A stretch of DNA of 64,000 nt. It comes from Amoeboradix gromovi (taxonomy: Eukaryota; Sanchytriomycota; Sanchytriomycetes; Sanchytriales; Sanchytriaceae). A model generated the notes under the pieces. It did not search any database and was not told the origin of the DNA. It was given only the letters and a program-made list of their open reading frames with translations. Position 1 is the stretch's first letter, and each line of letters begins with the position of its first letter. Below, piece after piece: positions 18,178 through 28,567 of the stretch. The stretch covers positions 31,617-95,616 of the forward strand of contig JADGIF010000001.1 in the NCBI GenBank assembly GCA_018985225.1, in the 5' to 3' direction. Made by a program: the position numbers and the translations under genes.

Positions 18178-18837
18178 TCAGCTCATTCTTTTGATAATTA
18201 TAGATCTTGTTATTTCTTTCAATTCGCTACGCTTTGAAATTAAAGCATAAACTGAAGCCAACGTGCAAATAGATCTATACCTTTTTCTAATTGAAAGGTA
18301 TGCCAAAACAAAATACAATGTGTACCTCATAACATTTGATGAGCTGTTTTGTGCTTCTAATTGTTCGATTCTAGAAATATCACTCTGCACAGTTTCTTTC
18401 AAGTTTTCAATGTTTCCGTGCAAGTCATTAAGATGAGATTCATGTTGTCGAACTTGCTCCAACAAAACATGATGATCTCTTCTCAAATTTATCACTGTAG
18501 ATTGCACTTTTTTAACGTAGTGTGCACCCATCATGATTAGTCTGCTCAAAAATTGAATTTTATTCTCCAGCTCAAAGTTAGTCAGTTGATGATGGCGATG
18601 AAGGCTTAAGGAGTGCTCATTAATCAGCTGCTGCTTCTCAATAAAATTAGTGTTTGCATCAACAAGCACCAAAGAAGACAATTGCTGAATTACACTAGCG
18701 GGATGTAAGTCCAAATCAGTAGTAGAGCTACTATTTCGTTCAATTTTTGATCCCCAATTTGAATCGGTACTACTGCTCTTTTTTCTGCCGTTATTAAGAT
18801 TGGGCTTGGTTATCATTTCATTTTTTTCAGGATCCAT
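18178..18837 (-). CDS. Coiled-coil membrane protein, unknown
   Basis: 219 aa. Ser-rich N-terminus (RKKSSSTDSNWGSKIERN), a helical region, an obvious coiled coil (LLEQVRQHESHLNDLHGN, NLKETVQSDISRIEQLEA), then hydrophobic MRYTLYFVLAYLSI and a second weak hydrophobic stretch before a basic end. No family recognised. Its ATG (CAT at 18835-18837) overlaps the ATG of the divergent UBA4 gene by 2 bp; a later in-frame Met at 18816 is the alternative start. Confidence 0.6.
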   Translation of the reverse strand: MDPEKNEMITKPNLNNGRKKSSSTDSNWGSKIERNSSSTTDLDLHPASVIQQLSSLVLVDANTNFIEKQQLINEHSLSLHRHHQLTNFELENKIQFLSRLIMMGAHYVKKVQSTVINLRRDHHVLLEQVRQHESHLNDLHGNIENLKETVQSDISRIEQLEAQNSSSNVMRYTLYFVLAYLSIRKRYRSICTLASVYALISKRSELKEITRSIIIKRMS

Positions 18838-19897
18838 GATGATGAAACTGGAGATTAATGAGTTAAAATTATTCTCTAGACAACTAGCGATTTTGGGACT
18901 GGAGAAGCACAATAAGTTGAAAAGTTCAAAAGTTCTGGTTATAGGTTGCGGTGGTTTAGGCAATACTTGTGTTCCCTATTTATACTATTCTGGTATTTCA
19001 ATTGGTGTCTCCGACGATGACCTAGTTGAAGAATCAAACATCCACCGTCAGTACATACACAGTGAAAATATAGGGCTCTCTAAAAGTGCTTCAATGAAGC
19101 AGAAAATGCCTAATATTAACATTGAACCTCATTTTACGAAGGAGTCACAATCTATGGTAGAAAAGTATGATATTATAGTTGACTGCGTTGACAACCCATA
19201 CTCTAAATATCTCATAAATACATCTTGTGTTTTATATAACAAGATTTGGGTAAGTTCGTCTGCGGTTGCATTGCAAGGTCATATCGCTACATACACACCT
19301 GAATCGGCATGTTATAGATGCATCAATGCCAGTTTACCACCAATAGCTAGTAGCTGTGATGACATGGGAGTTATTGGTCCGGTTCCTGGTGTCTTCGGAT
19401 GTCTTCAGGCTATTGAAGTGATAAACCTACTAGTGGGACACAGCACATTGCAGGGGCAGATGATAACTATACGATTTGATCGATGGGAGATTAGAAAGAT
19501 TAAGATGCGCAACAAACAACCCGATTGCGGTGCATGTGGCTCAAAGAAAGTCGAGTTGGTCTTTCCAAATTGCAGGAAAAGCACTCAAGGACTGTCATTA
19601 AAGGAGTATTTATGCTTAAAAGACACAAGTCTTGTGGTTGATGTGCGTCCAGCTGAAAAGTATTCTATTTATTCTGTTTCCAATTCAATAAACATTCCTA
19701 TCAAGCATATTTTGTTCCATCCACAGAAATCCTATGATTTAATTCTAGAGAGTATTGGAGACAGAAAGCAAATAATTTTTATATGCAGGCGCGGAAATGA
19801 TTCATTTACTGCTTTTACTTCATTTAACTTCAGCATTCCAAGTTACAACTTTGCTGGTGGATACATTCAACTGTGCGAAGAAGCGCAATATATTTAA
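18836..19897 (+). CDS. UBA4: E1-like URM1 activator / molybdopterin synthase sulfurylase (UBA4/MOCS3)
   Basis: 353 aa. ThiF-type adenylation domain then rhodanese domain, the UBA4 order. Visible: FSRQLAILGL (13-22), ATP loop VIGCGGLGNT (35-44), HRQYIHSENIG, CYRC and CGACGSKK zinc Cys pairs, and the rhodanese active-site loop IFICRRGNDS with Cys about 317. UBA4 adenylates and thiolates Urm1 for tRNA U34 thiolation. The first of three consecutive Met codons is used; it overlaps the divergent gene's start codon. Confidence 0.9.
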   Translation: MMMKLEINELKLFSRQLAILGLEKHNKLKSSKVLVIGCGGLGNTCVPYLYYSGISIGVSDDDLVEESNIHRQYIHSENIGLSKSASMKQKMPNINIEPHFTKESQSMVEKYDIIVDCVDNPYSKYLINTSCVLYNKIWVSSSAVALQGHIATYTPESACYRCINASLPPIASSCDDMGVIGPVPGVFGCLQAIEVINLLVGHSTLQGQMITIRFDRWEIRKIKMRNKQPDCGACGSKKVELVFPNCRKSTQGLSLKEYLCLKDTSLVVDVRPAEKYSIYSVSNSINIPIKHILFHPQKSYDLILESIGDRKQIIFICRRGNDSFTAFTSFNFSIPSYNFAGGYIQLCEEAQYI

Positions 19898-20055
19898 GCT
19901 CTCTTTCAAGTTTAGATCTCCCAAAATCAACAATTTGCATAGAGAAACTGACAGACTTGGATGCTAACGATAAGAAAGTATGACGATTTGTTAAACAATT
20001 AGACGGCTACGGAAAATGGCTTATTGGGAAAATAAAGTTCTTGTAATCACTGCAG

Positions 20056-20337
20056 ATGATCCATTTAACTAAATCGATTATTATAGCATCCTACTGGTGC
20101 AGCAAACAACATGAAATAAACTCATTATTAGTATCTCAAGTAACAATGTATACTAATGCATTGTATCTTCCCTTCCTGGAGCAGGTTTTGAACAGTTGGG
20201 AAGATGTTCTGTATCTACTAGCACTTTTTTCAGATTCAGCATACTCTGTTTGTGGTAATTTTGAGCCATTTGCAATTGATGAAAGAAAAATTATCGAGTC
20301 TCGTAAATTTAGCAAATTCTGGGAAAACGCATATTAG
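20056..20337 (+). CDS. Doubtful 93-aa ORF
   Basis: Starts MIHLTKSIIIASYWCSKQHE and contains LEQVLNSWEDVLYLLALFSD. No family recognised and no overlap with another gene. Composition is plausible, but nothing else supports it. The flanks (19898-20055 and 20338-20569) hold nothing recognisable. Confidence 0.3.
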   Translation: MIHLTKSIIIASYWCSKQHEINSLLVSQVTMYTNALYLPFLEQVLNSWEDVLYLLALFSDSAYSVCGNFEPFAIDERKIIESRKFSKFWENAY

Positions 20338-20569
20338 AGCGATAACTCATGTAATCAAGATAAATGGCTTATGCGATTCAAATAGAAAGCTGCACCTGGG
20401 AAACAATTAAGAACTATGAGTTATTCATTACTTGTCAATTTATTCTTAAATACATGATTTGCATGGAGAATCCTTTGGTGTCAACATACATTCACTCTTG
20501 TGTTCTAGCTTTTCCATATCTTTTCGTGAAATAGGAATCTTTTGTACATGTACCCTAAATTAATGCTTT

Positions 20570-21488
20570 TTACCACTCAGGATCTTTCGGATCGAACACA
20601 TAGTTTTCAGGAATATGTTGGGACATCAGGATGTCATCAAGAATTTCAATAATGTCCTCTAATATCTGAGGAGGATATCCAGTAATCTTCTTCACGTAAT
20701 CGTCTACATAAGCTACAATTACCATCATTAAACATGTACATAAAGATCCCAGCTGCGGTTTTTGAAAAGGGAATTCTTCTGGTATTTGGGTGCAACGACA
20801 AAATATCAAGCAAAAAGAATGCCCGTGATAAGGTATCCATATCTGGTAAATAATGAACATGATATGGGTCCATACCTTTTCTAATTTCAAAAAATTTGCT
20901 TATATTTGTGGGGTTCTTGTTATCAAATAAGGATGGAGTTCTCAATACCGCCATTCTAAGATAGAGTGTTAGCCATTCATTTGGCGTAAAAAGATTCATT
21001 CGATATCCCATTGAGCTAAGAATTCGTCGCTCTAGGACATGTATATCGTTTGGGTTTGTATTGAACAGCTTTAAAATATTACTAAATGATGGCATGTGAT
21101 CTTCATCAAATTTTATGGCAATCCAAGTGCAAGTAGCCAAAAAAGTGTCATTTATTTCAAAACTCTTATGTGATCTTAAGTAAATGAACCAGGCGCGCCA
21201 AACGGTGGATCTTTCTAGTTGACAGAGTGCCATTTTCTTGAACCATGGATAAAACAAGCGATCCTCACATTCTTGAAAGAGATGGATATTGTTAGACTCT
21301 GTCAGTATCATTTGATGTTGTATATCAAATAGTAAATAGTAGAAGTTTGCTGCATGTGGGCAGCTACAAGGACAAATTCTGCTCACTACTGGTCTTGCAA
21401 AGGAACAGTTGCTCAGCGATTTAAAGGGTATATTCTCTTTATCTTCAATTAGTAAAATCGAAGATGGTTGATTGCGAACAACAGTCAT
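20570..21488 (-). CDS. Cyclin
   Basis: 299 aa after splicing. The cyclin box is clear: WFKKMALCQLERSTVWRAW, FLATCTWIAIKFDEDHMPS, ILKLFNTNPNDIHVLERRIL and SSMGYRMNLFTPNEWLTLYL (the pattern LE--IL--L-Y-L---TP---L). The second box includes KTAAGIFMYMF. The 19-nt intron at 20704-20722 joins MFNDD to YVKKITGYPPQILED, a typical cyclin C-terminal W/Y--L---TGY-----ED motif. Upstream there is a Cys-rich CPCSCPHAANFYYLLFD patch and possible KEN-like sequence (DKENIP). A mitotic/G1-type cyclin is likely, subtype uncertain. Confidence 0.8.
20704..20722 (-). other. 19-nt spliceosomal intron in the cyclin gene
   Basis: GTAATTGTAGCTTATGTAG on the minus strand, phase 1. Removal connects two cyclin-box halves that are otherwise in different frames. 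The branch box here is CTTAT rather than CTAAT. Confidence 0.88.
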
Positions 21489-21761
21489 CCAAGGTTTTAG
21501 TTTGGAGAAGAAAATTTATTTTTATTCACATATTGTTTATTGAAATTTCTCAAAAATTCTTAATGCATTCAACTTGACATGGAATTCACCGATTCTCTTT
21601 ACTAATTCTTTGTTTCTATACGAGCTTGTACTCTTTTCTGTATTTTTGCTTTCTTCAATCTTGCTCTTGTTGGGTAACATCAAGACCTAATTATCTGTGA
21701 CTTGGGGCAATTATAAGGGAAAAACGTGGAGCGTCCTGAAAATCTGAAATTAAAATTTTTA

Positions 21762-23973
21762 TTACAGCAGATTTACAAGCTCTTTAGTATATTTGGCTAT
21801 TTCGTAGCTTGAGGAGGCTAGTTTTTGCTTGAGTTGCCTGACTGTTTCGGATGTTGCACCCTCTTTCGTGAAAGCAGATACCACATCGTCCGCCAGTTTA
21901 CTCAGTTCTACATTACTCTTTTGCAAATCTCCAACAATTCCTTTTGATCCTGTCTTTATCTGCTCATACCCTGGACTTCTAACAATAACATCTTCACATA
22001 CACTGCACAAATTGTTGACCACTACTGATATGTCAGTTACAGTCTTCCTAAAGTCTTTACCAAACGTGCCAGTTCTCATCTGAGACAGCAGTTGCTGTAT
22101 GTTCATAACAATTACATCTGTCTGTTTTTCTAAAAATGCCTAAATTAATCGATGTTACTTTTAAATCACTGGAGGACATACTGGAAAGTGGTGCGTTTTT
22201 TATAGGACTAGTATCTGGTGTGTTATGCATTATATCTTGAAGTTTCTTTAACGGGATATTTTCATCATCTTTCAGCGATTTAAATTTCACAATCTTCAGG
22301 ATGTTTATTATTACAATTGTTAGTTCTAAACATCCTTTATCTATTTCTTCGGAACTACCCTTGACGGAACCTTTGGCTAGCCCAGTAGCATGATTCTTTG
22401 CGGCACTCATCAAAAGTGTTAAACTTGCTGATAACTGTCCTTTAAGTGTTGACAATGCGTCTCTGTGTTCGTTAGATGCTTCAGCTTCAAATTTTTCAAC
22501 ATCATTTGTTATATTCTTACAGGCTATTACAATTGCCTTCATGCTCACCAATATATCTGAAGGAACGCCTGACTTTTGTGAGTCCAGCAGCGTATCTACG
22601 GAGTTCTGGTAAGCACCTAATCTACTTGGGTCCACTCCACCACTTTTAGAAGGTGTGACATCCTCGATGGTAACGTTTTCCAGTATCTGCGACACAACTG
22701 TGGTTTTACGCTGTATATCCCATGGAAGTTGGCTCATATCAACGGTTGCACGCGCATTTGGTTTGCCTATCTTTTCGGATTTTAATACCACAGGCTTCTC
22801 TGGTTTAATGGGCGACTTGAGTTTATTTTCTTGTTTTTCAGGAAATTTCTCATTCTCAGTGTTAATTGAAATAGGAACACTGCCTTTTTCATTAGAATCT
22901 ACCACCTTGTTCCTTAGATCATTGAGTTCTAGGCGTAACTTATCATTATCTACTTTAAGTTTGCTGTTTTGAGAAGTTACTTGTTCAAGCGCTTTTTGAT
23001 TCTCGCTGCTAATAAACTCCATGTTCTTAATTACCTTGTTTCTTTCGGTTAATTCAAATTCTCTAGAAGTCAGTTTTTGCTCAATCGTAAATTTGAGGGA
23101 TTTTTCTTTTTCTAAGAGCTCCTTGGATCTTTCTAGTTCTTTCTCTACTACACCTTTCCTAGTGCTAAAGGATTCTAGGTCCGACTTAACTCGCTGCAAC
23201 TCAATTGAAGCGGTATTCAGTTCCTTCTGACACAACTGAAGCTTAGACCTCTCTTTTTCGAAGTCACCCTCTAATAATTTATACTTCTTTTCAAGCATTT
23301 CTTTTTCTTTTCTAATTTTAGCAAGATCTTCGGACTTAGGAAGACTCTCCAATGAGTTGCTTGCCTCTGTATTTTTGTTATAAGATTTGTTTGGAGAATC
23401 GTTGTTTTGAGTTACCAAATCACCCAAATCCTTCATTAGCGAATCAAGACTGGCAAAATTCAGGTCATTGGATCCAGCCTGGTTTTTTAAATTGTTTCCT
23501 CCAGTATTTAGATTGGTACGCTGAGGACCTGCAATCGGGTTTGAGTTTTGTGATTCAACATTAGCGTTATTTTGTTTCGTTGCAACTTCAGATATAGCAG
23601 ATTCATTTTGTACAAGCTGGGGAAAGCGGCGTTCCAGTTCTATAATAACATCGATTACCAAATCTTTGAATCTTTTCTCTGGTAGAGTAGCTAATTTTTG
23701 GCGAGCTTGATTTCTTTTAGGATGATAATCACTCCTAACTTGCAAGAATGGAATATTCTCGGAAGAAATTCGACGTTTTAATTCATCATGGATATCAGTT
23801 GCTAATTCTCCAAACTGGTTTTCAGACAGAAGAGTCAATTTTTGCCTGGCATTGGTACGGGTGGATGGGTCAATTTTTTCGCCCAAATATGAGCTAAACA
23901 CTCTATGATATTCCACTGGGTCCATAAAATAGTGGAAACTATGTTTTAAAGTCTCAAAATTTATGAAAATCAT
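21762..23973 (-). CDS. SPA2: SPA2-like polarisome scaffold
   Basis: 730 aa after splicing (714 if the second ATG at 23925 is used). Two Spa2-homology repeats at the N-terminus: RTNARQKLTLLSENQFGELA and RNQARQKLATLPEKRFKDLV, each followed by E/D-L-RR. A long coiled coil follows (about 220-370), then a Lys/Pro-rich linker and a helical C-terminal domain (YQNSVDTLLDSQKSG...). Spa2 organises polarised growth and MAPK signalling at hyphal tips. The intron at 22140-22158 joins SSDLKAFLEKQTDVIVMN to IQQLLSQMR. A fungal hallmark. Confidence 0.85.
22140..22158 (-). other. 19-nt spliceosomal intron in SPA2
   Basis: GTAACATCGATTAATTTAG on the minus strand, phase 0. Joining extends the Spa2 C-terminal helical domain by about 126 residues in one uninterrupted frame. 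Confidence 0.85.
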
Positions 23974-24729
23974 GAGGCATGCAACAACAAAGTGACCTCA
24001 TCATCGTTTAAACAAACCTTTTTCGCATCCCTATTATTAAAAAATTTACAAAAATAATTCGACTTTATTATTTCCATGATAAACCTCAGAAAATAAAATA
24101 ATTCTGGTAAGATCTAAATACCAGGAAACAAAAGTTAAAAGATATCAAGAGTGGTGTAAAAGCTTCCAAACCGAAATTGAAGATGCCAACAATCAGGCTC
24201 TTCCTTTAAATTAATAAATCATATATCACAAGTAATTGAATTATATCTCTCCACTCACTATACCTAGTGGAGTTTTGTAATTTAACAAAGGTGTGTAAAT
24301 ATGTTTTTGGTCTATGACAAATGGCTTGAAATCATCGGAACCTGAATATTCTATATATAAAGACATCAGCGATAAAAAGTACTAATTTGCACTCAGAAAC
24401 TGCTCTAAAATTAGTTCAAGAGTAAAGAAGGACGAAAGACATTGATAGAATGTAATAGATCATTTCGTAATCAGATGTCTACAAGCTGTGGAACTTGAGG
24501 AAAAGCAATCTGAAGAATTGCGCGTGCAAAAACTGTTATTTACAAGTAGATACAGAGACCGTAACGGTAGCGAGTAAGATACGCATTGAATCCACGCATC
24601 AATATTTGTTCTTATCTGACGTTTTCCGGTGAAACCAGTTATAGATGTAGCGGGTCGATGACACTGCCACATTTCTGTGGAAATTCTTGGTATTATCATC
24701 AGTCAAGTTTTACATAGGAGCTGCTCTAC
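23974..24729. other. Intergenic, 756 bp, no gene recognised
   Basis: Contains a perfect 7-bp hairpin (CTCCACT at 24249, AGTGGAG at 24266) followed by TTTT, which could end a pol III transcript, but no upstream promoter boxes or known RNA were identified. A 79-codon minus-strand frame at 24460-24699 looks non-coding. The region should hold the promoters of SPA2 and the p23-like gene. Confidence 0.35.
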
Positions 24730-25098
24730 ATGACACGAGGAGGGGGACCGTTAGTTTGGCAGACTTTGGATGATTTGAGGTACATTTCGGCTGAGGTACC
24801 CAATAAGCAAGAAAACTGTACTCTTGTGTTCTCTCAAGAAAGCAAAATATATCCATTTCGTTTTACTTATGATGTGGAACCATTAAAGAGTGGGGAGTTT
24901 TTGATTATTCTGAAAAAAGAGATTCCTAGACATTGGATGTCATACTTGGAAGTGAAAAATGAGAATTACACTAATATACAGTTGATTCCTTCTTTAACAG
25001 ATCACTGGGGAAACAAGTCTATCTCCGCAGATGTTGATATACGGCGGACAAGCGACGAGCTGGTTTTTGCCTTTAAGGATCACGCTTTTAAAACCTAG
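24730..25098 (+). CDS. p23/CS-domain protein
   Basis: 122 aa forming a single CS-like domain: PLVWQTLDDLRYISAEVP (p23: W-Q----YL-IEV-), CTLVFSQESKIYPFRFTYDV, and FLIILKKEIPRHWMSYLEV (p23: --I-L-KK----WPRL). p23/Sba1 co-chaperones stabilise Hsp90-client complexes. It lacks the acidic tail of Sba1, so the N-terminal CS domain family (as in HACD3) is the alternative. The RBBP4 gene follows after 58 bp on the same strand. Confidence 0.55.
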   Translation: MTRGGGPLVWQTLDDLRYISAEVPNKQENCTLVFSQESKIYPFRFTYDVEPLKSGEFLIILKKEIPRHWMSYLEVKNENYTNIQLIPSLTDHWGNKSISADVDIRRTSDELVFAFKDHAFKT

Positions 25099-25156
25099 AT
25101 TAATAAACCCACTTCCGCTTTATTTTATTTTTTTACTAACATTTGAGTTCCCCACC

Positions 25157-26218
25157 ATGCAAGAAGAAACTCAAGTTTCCAGTTCTGGCGCTGATGTTTT
25201 CAAAATTTGGAAAAGGAACACTCCATTTTTGTATGACAAATTGGTATCTCACGTACTGAAATGGCCCTCTTTAACATGCAAGAATTTGGCAACAGTTGAC
25301 AAAGAGTACATTGTGCTAGGAACACATACTTCTCAGCAAGAATCTGAATACATCCACGTATATGAGGAAGGTAACGCTTTAAAACAGTATCAATCCATTG
25401 TACACAACAGAGAAATCAACTCTTTAGACATAATGCCTCAGAATAATCAAATTATTGCCACTAAAACATCCGATTTATGCATTTTTGATCGCACTAAACA
25501 TGTTACTCATAAAATAGATCAGCAGTCCAAACCTGAGCTCATTAGCTTCTCAAAATCTGAGGGCTACGCTGTTCAGTTTTCTGCTTCTACAGCAGGACAA
25601 CTATTAGTTGGGGATGATGAAAGTTTAAAAGTATTCCACGTTACTGACATTTCTGAACAAGAGCAGCTCTCTCAAAAAATCAATCCAAGATGTTGCTATA
25701 CGCAAGAGGTTGAGGATGCTGTTTGGATGAAATGCCATGATTCTCTAATAGTAACTGCGGGCCCTAAGTCATCCATTTTTGATATCAGAACTAATAAGAT
25801 TGCATCTAAATTACCAGGCAGTAATGCTAAATCTTGCGATTCTCATAGTTCGCTGCCATGTACAGTATTACTATCTAATAATACCGGGATTGATTTATAT
25901 GATTTGCGCAATTTAAATACTTGCTTGCACTCTTTTAAATTTCATGAAAACGAAGTTTTAAAGTGTAGATTCTCACCCACACATCCAAACATCTTTGCCA
26001 GTATTGCGGGCAATCGGTTAATGGTTTGGGACATTTTGAACTGCAATGGAATGTCTGACGATGAGGCACCTCCAGAGCTGTTGTTTTTACACGGTGGCCA
26101 TGTAGCTCGAATTAGTGACTTCGACTTCCACCCAACTACTCCTTTTCAATTTACGAGTGTTGATGATGAAAACATCTGCCAAGTATTCAGAATTGCATCT
26201 TCAATTGTAGAAAAGTAA
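25157..26218 (+). CDS. MSI1: RBBP4/MSI1/HAT2-family WD40 histone chaperone
   Basis: 353 aa. WD40 beta-propeller that binds histone H4 in CAF-1, HAT-B, Rpd3 and PRC2-like complexes. N-terminal helix FKIWKRNTPFLYDKLVSHVLKWPSLTC is diagnostic, as is FHENEVLKCRFSPTHPNIFA and PPELLFLHGGHVARISDFDF, nearly the family consensus. The segment between is divergent. Start at the first ATG in good context (CCACCATGC). Which complex it serves cannot be told. Confidence 0.88.
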   Translation: MQEETQVSSSGADVFKIWKRNTPFLYDKLVSHVLKWPSLTCKNLATVDKEYIVLGTHTSQQESEYIHVYEEGNALKQYQSIVHNREINSLDIMPQNNQIIATKTSDLCIFDRTKHVTHKIDQQSKPELISFSKSEGYAVQFSASTAGQLLVGDDESLKVFHVTDISEQEQLSQKINPRCCYTQEVEDAVWMKCHDSLIVTAGPKSSIFDIRTNKIASKLPGSNAKSCDSHSSLPCTVLLSNNTGIDLYDLRNLNTCLHSFKFHENEVLKCRFSPTHPNIFASIAGNRLMVWDILNCNGMSDDEAPPELLFLHGGHVARISDFDFHPTTPFQFTSVDDENICQVFRIASSIVEK

Positions 26219-26234
26219 ATTAATTTTTTGTCTA

Positions 26235-27861
26235 TCAAGTAGAATTTATTGAATCTTCTGCAATTTGCATCACAATCTTTTGTAAATCAGCGTCCCTTAT
26301 GTTGTAGAGCTTGTCTACCAACGATACTCCATCATCTACACTGGTTCCATGGTAATTACTCAGTCCTTGCTGTACAATCAAAATTCCGATTTTAGTCAAG
26401 AATTCAATCGTTTCGCTCTGGTCTTTGCAATTAACTATCAGAGCATCCCATACTATATACACTTGTCTAAATGGAAGCACATCTGTATTAGTTATTTAAA
26501 TTACGACTAAAGGCGGTAAGGAACCATGGAACTGTGATAACATCCGTTTGAAGGTCCAATTCCAACAATCTAGGTATCTTTTCAGTTATAGTAACTTGGC
26601 ACTGCTTTAATATATCTGGAAACTGGCTACTGCCTTTTGTAAATAGACCAGAAAGTCGAGTAGAGATAAAAGTAGAGAAGCAATGGTATGCAATGGATTC
26701 ATCGTTCAAGAATATAGAAAGGAAAGTAGCAGCTATGCTATCCATTCCTTGCCAGTATTCCAAGTGTGGGTGCTGACTTGACCAAGTTTCCAGAATTCTA
26801 CGCAACATCTGCTTACCTGAGTCACTACTAAGCACAGGATGGTAGGAGTGGCATCTTGGTACATCTAGTGCTATTTGAGCAGAGGTTTCCTGATCAATTA
26901 TTTTCAGACTACTTAAATAATGTTGGTGGACGCTATTCGGAGTATCAAATAATGACTGATACACATCGGCACGGACCCAGTTTGGAATAATGCAGTGCAT
27001 ATTTGATAGATCAGACAGACTGGCTAGTATTTTGCATCCATCGATGAACGATTGAGACGATTTGTATTGATCAAAGTTGGATTCAATATCAAACTTAAGT
27101 ACACTCAGAGGAGGCTTACCTGATGGAATTGACCACTGAATATTGTTTGAAATATAGTCGGGCTCTATGGAAAAGAGATTCGGTTGTTTATTCTTTTTAA
27201 TATTTCCAAACTGCATTGCCCATTTAAGAAAATGATATTCCGATATATTTGAATAAAACAAATCTTTATTGGAAAGAGGTAGAATGTGACAGTCTTCTAG
27301 AATTACGTCTGTTTGCTTAAGTGCATCTTTTATGTTTTTGTTATTCAACAGCGTCTTTAGCGCATGGTAGATTGGTGAATCACTTGGAATATCTTGTAAT
27401 TGTACATTACACGCAGATAATATATCATTAGCAAAATTGGCAAGGTAGTCTTGCGATTTAACTAACGGAAGGTTGTCAACATTGTGCTGAACTAAAGAGT
27501 AGAACCAATTTTCAAGCAGTAGTTCGTTACCTGATATTCTCAAATTTGCATATAACGGATTAATGTTCTCATTGGTTAGATACACAAGTACTTTTACCAG
27601 CTGTACTAGCAGGTCTTTAAGGTCATGTGTATCTGAAGCTTTTTTATTCTCATCATTTAAACAGCCGATTATTAAGAGGTTATCTTTAAAAGAACAACCG
27701 TATTGCACTAAGCTACCATGGCTTACTTGAGAAAATAAATTTAAGCACATAATGTAAGCGTTAGCATTTCCATAAACTGGTTGAAATTCTAACATGTTTG
27801 AAAAAAATGTTAGATATTGAGTTTGCAAACATACCATATCACAGCCATGTATGTTGCACAT
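26235..27861 (-). CDS. TBCK-like Rab-GAP (TBC domain with degenerate kinase-like region)
   Basis: 534 aa after splicing. The TBC domain is in the C-terminal half: CIIPNWVRADVYQSLFD, VLSSDSGKQMLRRILETWSS, LEYWQGMDSIAATFLSIF and, across the intron, TVPWFLTAFSHVLPFRQVYIVWD (TBCK: [23 protein letters not shown]). The first 200 residues look like a decayed kinase domain (LYANLRISGNELLLENW in place of a catalytic loop). TBCK's C-terminal rhodanese domain is absent. TBC proteins stimulate Rab GTP hydrolysis. Confidence 0.8.
26483..26504 (-). other. 22-nt spliceosomal intron in the TBCK-like gene
   Basis: Starts GTAATTTAAATA and ends ACTAATACAG on the minus strand, phase 1. Removal fuses WFLTAFS to HVLPFRQVYIVWD, the conserved end of the TBC domain. 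The only one of the nine ending CAG instead of TAG. Confidence 0.9.
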
Positions 27862-27932
27862 GGTTGAAATTTTAAGCTAAAAAGAGTGAATCGTAAAAAT
27901 TAAATTTGAAATCATTTGATTATTGGCCTATA

Positions 27933-28566
27933 ATGTTTGCAAATACATTTCAGTCTGGCTTTTTGTCAATTTTATACTCAATTGGCTCGAAGCCATTAGG
28001 GATTTGGGACGATCACCATGTTAAGAATGGATACATTAAAAGAATTACAGATGATGATATCCAGAGCTCAGTTGTTGAAGTTATTGGGGCAAACACTTCT
28101 ACTACCTATATTACTTGTCCAAAAAACGAAAAAGAAACTCTGGGAATCAAATTGCCTTATTTAGTGCTAATTGTGAAAAATATGAACAAGTCTTTCTCCT
28201 TTGAAGTTGCTGTAGTTTTAGCTAATTTAGATCAAGGATGATCAAAATGTTAGAAGACGATTTTTGGCCTCCAACTACACCTCCAAGACCAAAGTGAGTC
28301 CATTTGTAACTACTATGCCAGTAAGACTAGATCCAGGATGGAACCAAATTCAATTCAACCTTGCAGATTTTTGTAAACGAGCCTATGGAACTAATTACAT
28401 TGAAGCTTCAAGGGTGAGTATCCACGCAAACACTAGAATTCGAAGAGTGTATTTTAGCGAGCGACTGTATAGCGAAGAAGAGTTACCAACTGAATACAAA
28501 TTATTCTTACCTTTAAGTCAAAGGAAAGAAAGCGACAAGAAAAATGTCTTAGAGTTGAAAAAGTAA
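27933..28566 (+). CDS. CFAP20: Cilia- and flagella-associated protein 20 (BUG22)
   Basis: 204 aa after splicing; one of the most conserved ciliary proteins, an inner-junction component of the axonemal doublet. Near-identical to animal CFAP20: [68 protein letters not shown] and [18 protein letters not shown]. The 19-nt intron at 28212-28230 restores [20 protein letters not shown]. Its presence argues that the organism makes a flagellum. One base separates its stop from the HOP2 stop. Confidence 0.97.
28212..28230 (+). other. 19-nt spliceosomal intron in CFAP20
   Basis: GTAGTTTTAGCTAATTTAG, phase 0 (GCT / ATC). Joining restores a sequence almost identical to human CFAP20 ([20 protein letters not shown]) across the junction, which makes this the strongest proof of the intron class. 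Confidence 0.97.
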
Positions 28567-28567
28567 A

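Noticed and set aside
24249-24275. Perfect 7-bp hairpin followed by TTTT as a pol III terminator
   Set aside because: No A/B boxes or recognisable RNA upstream; too short to support alone.
24460-24720. U2 snRNA-like string (ATATTTGTTCTTATCTGA near 24601) or another small RNA in the SPA2-p23 gap
   Set aside because: Only a short similarity; the U2 branch-recognition GTAGTA and the conserved 5' domain are absent.
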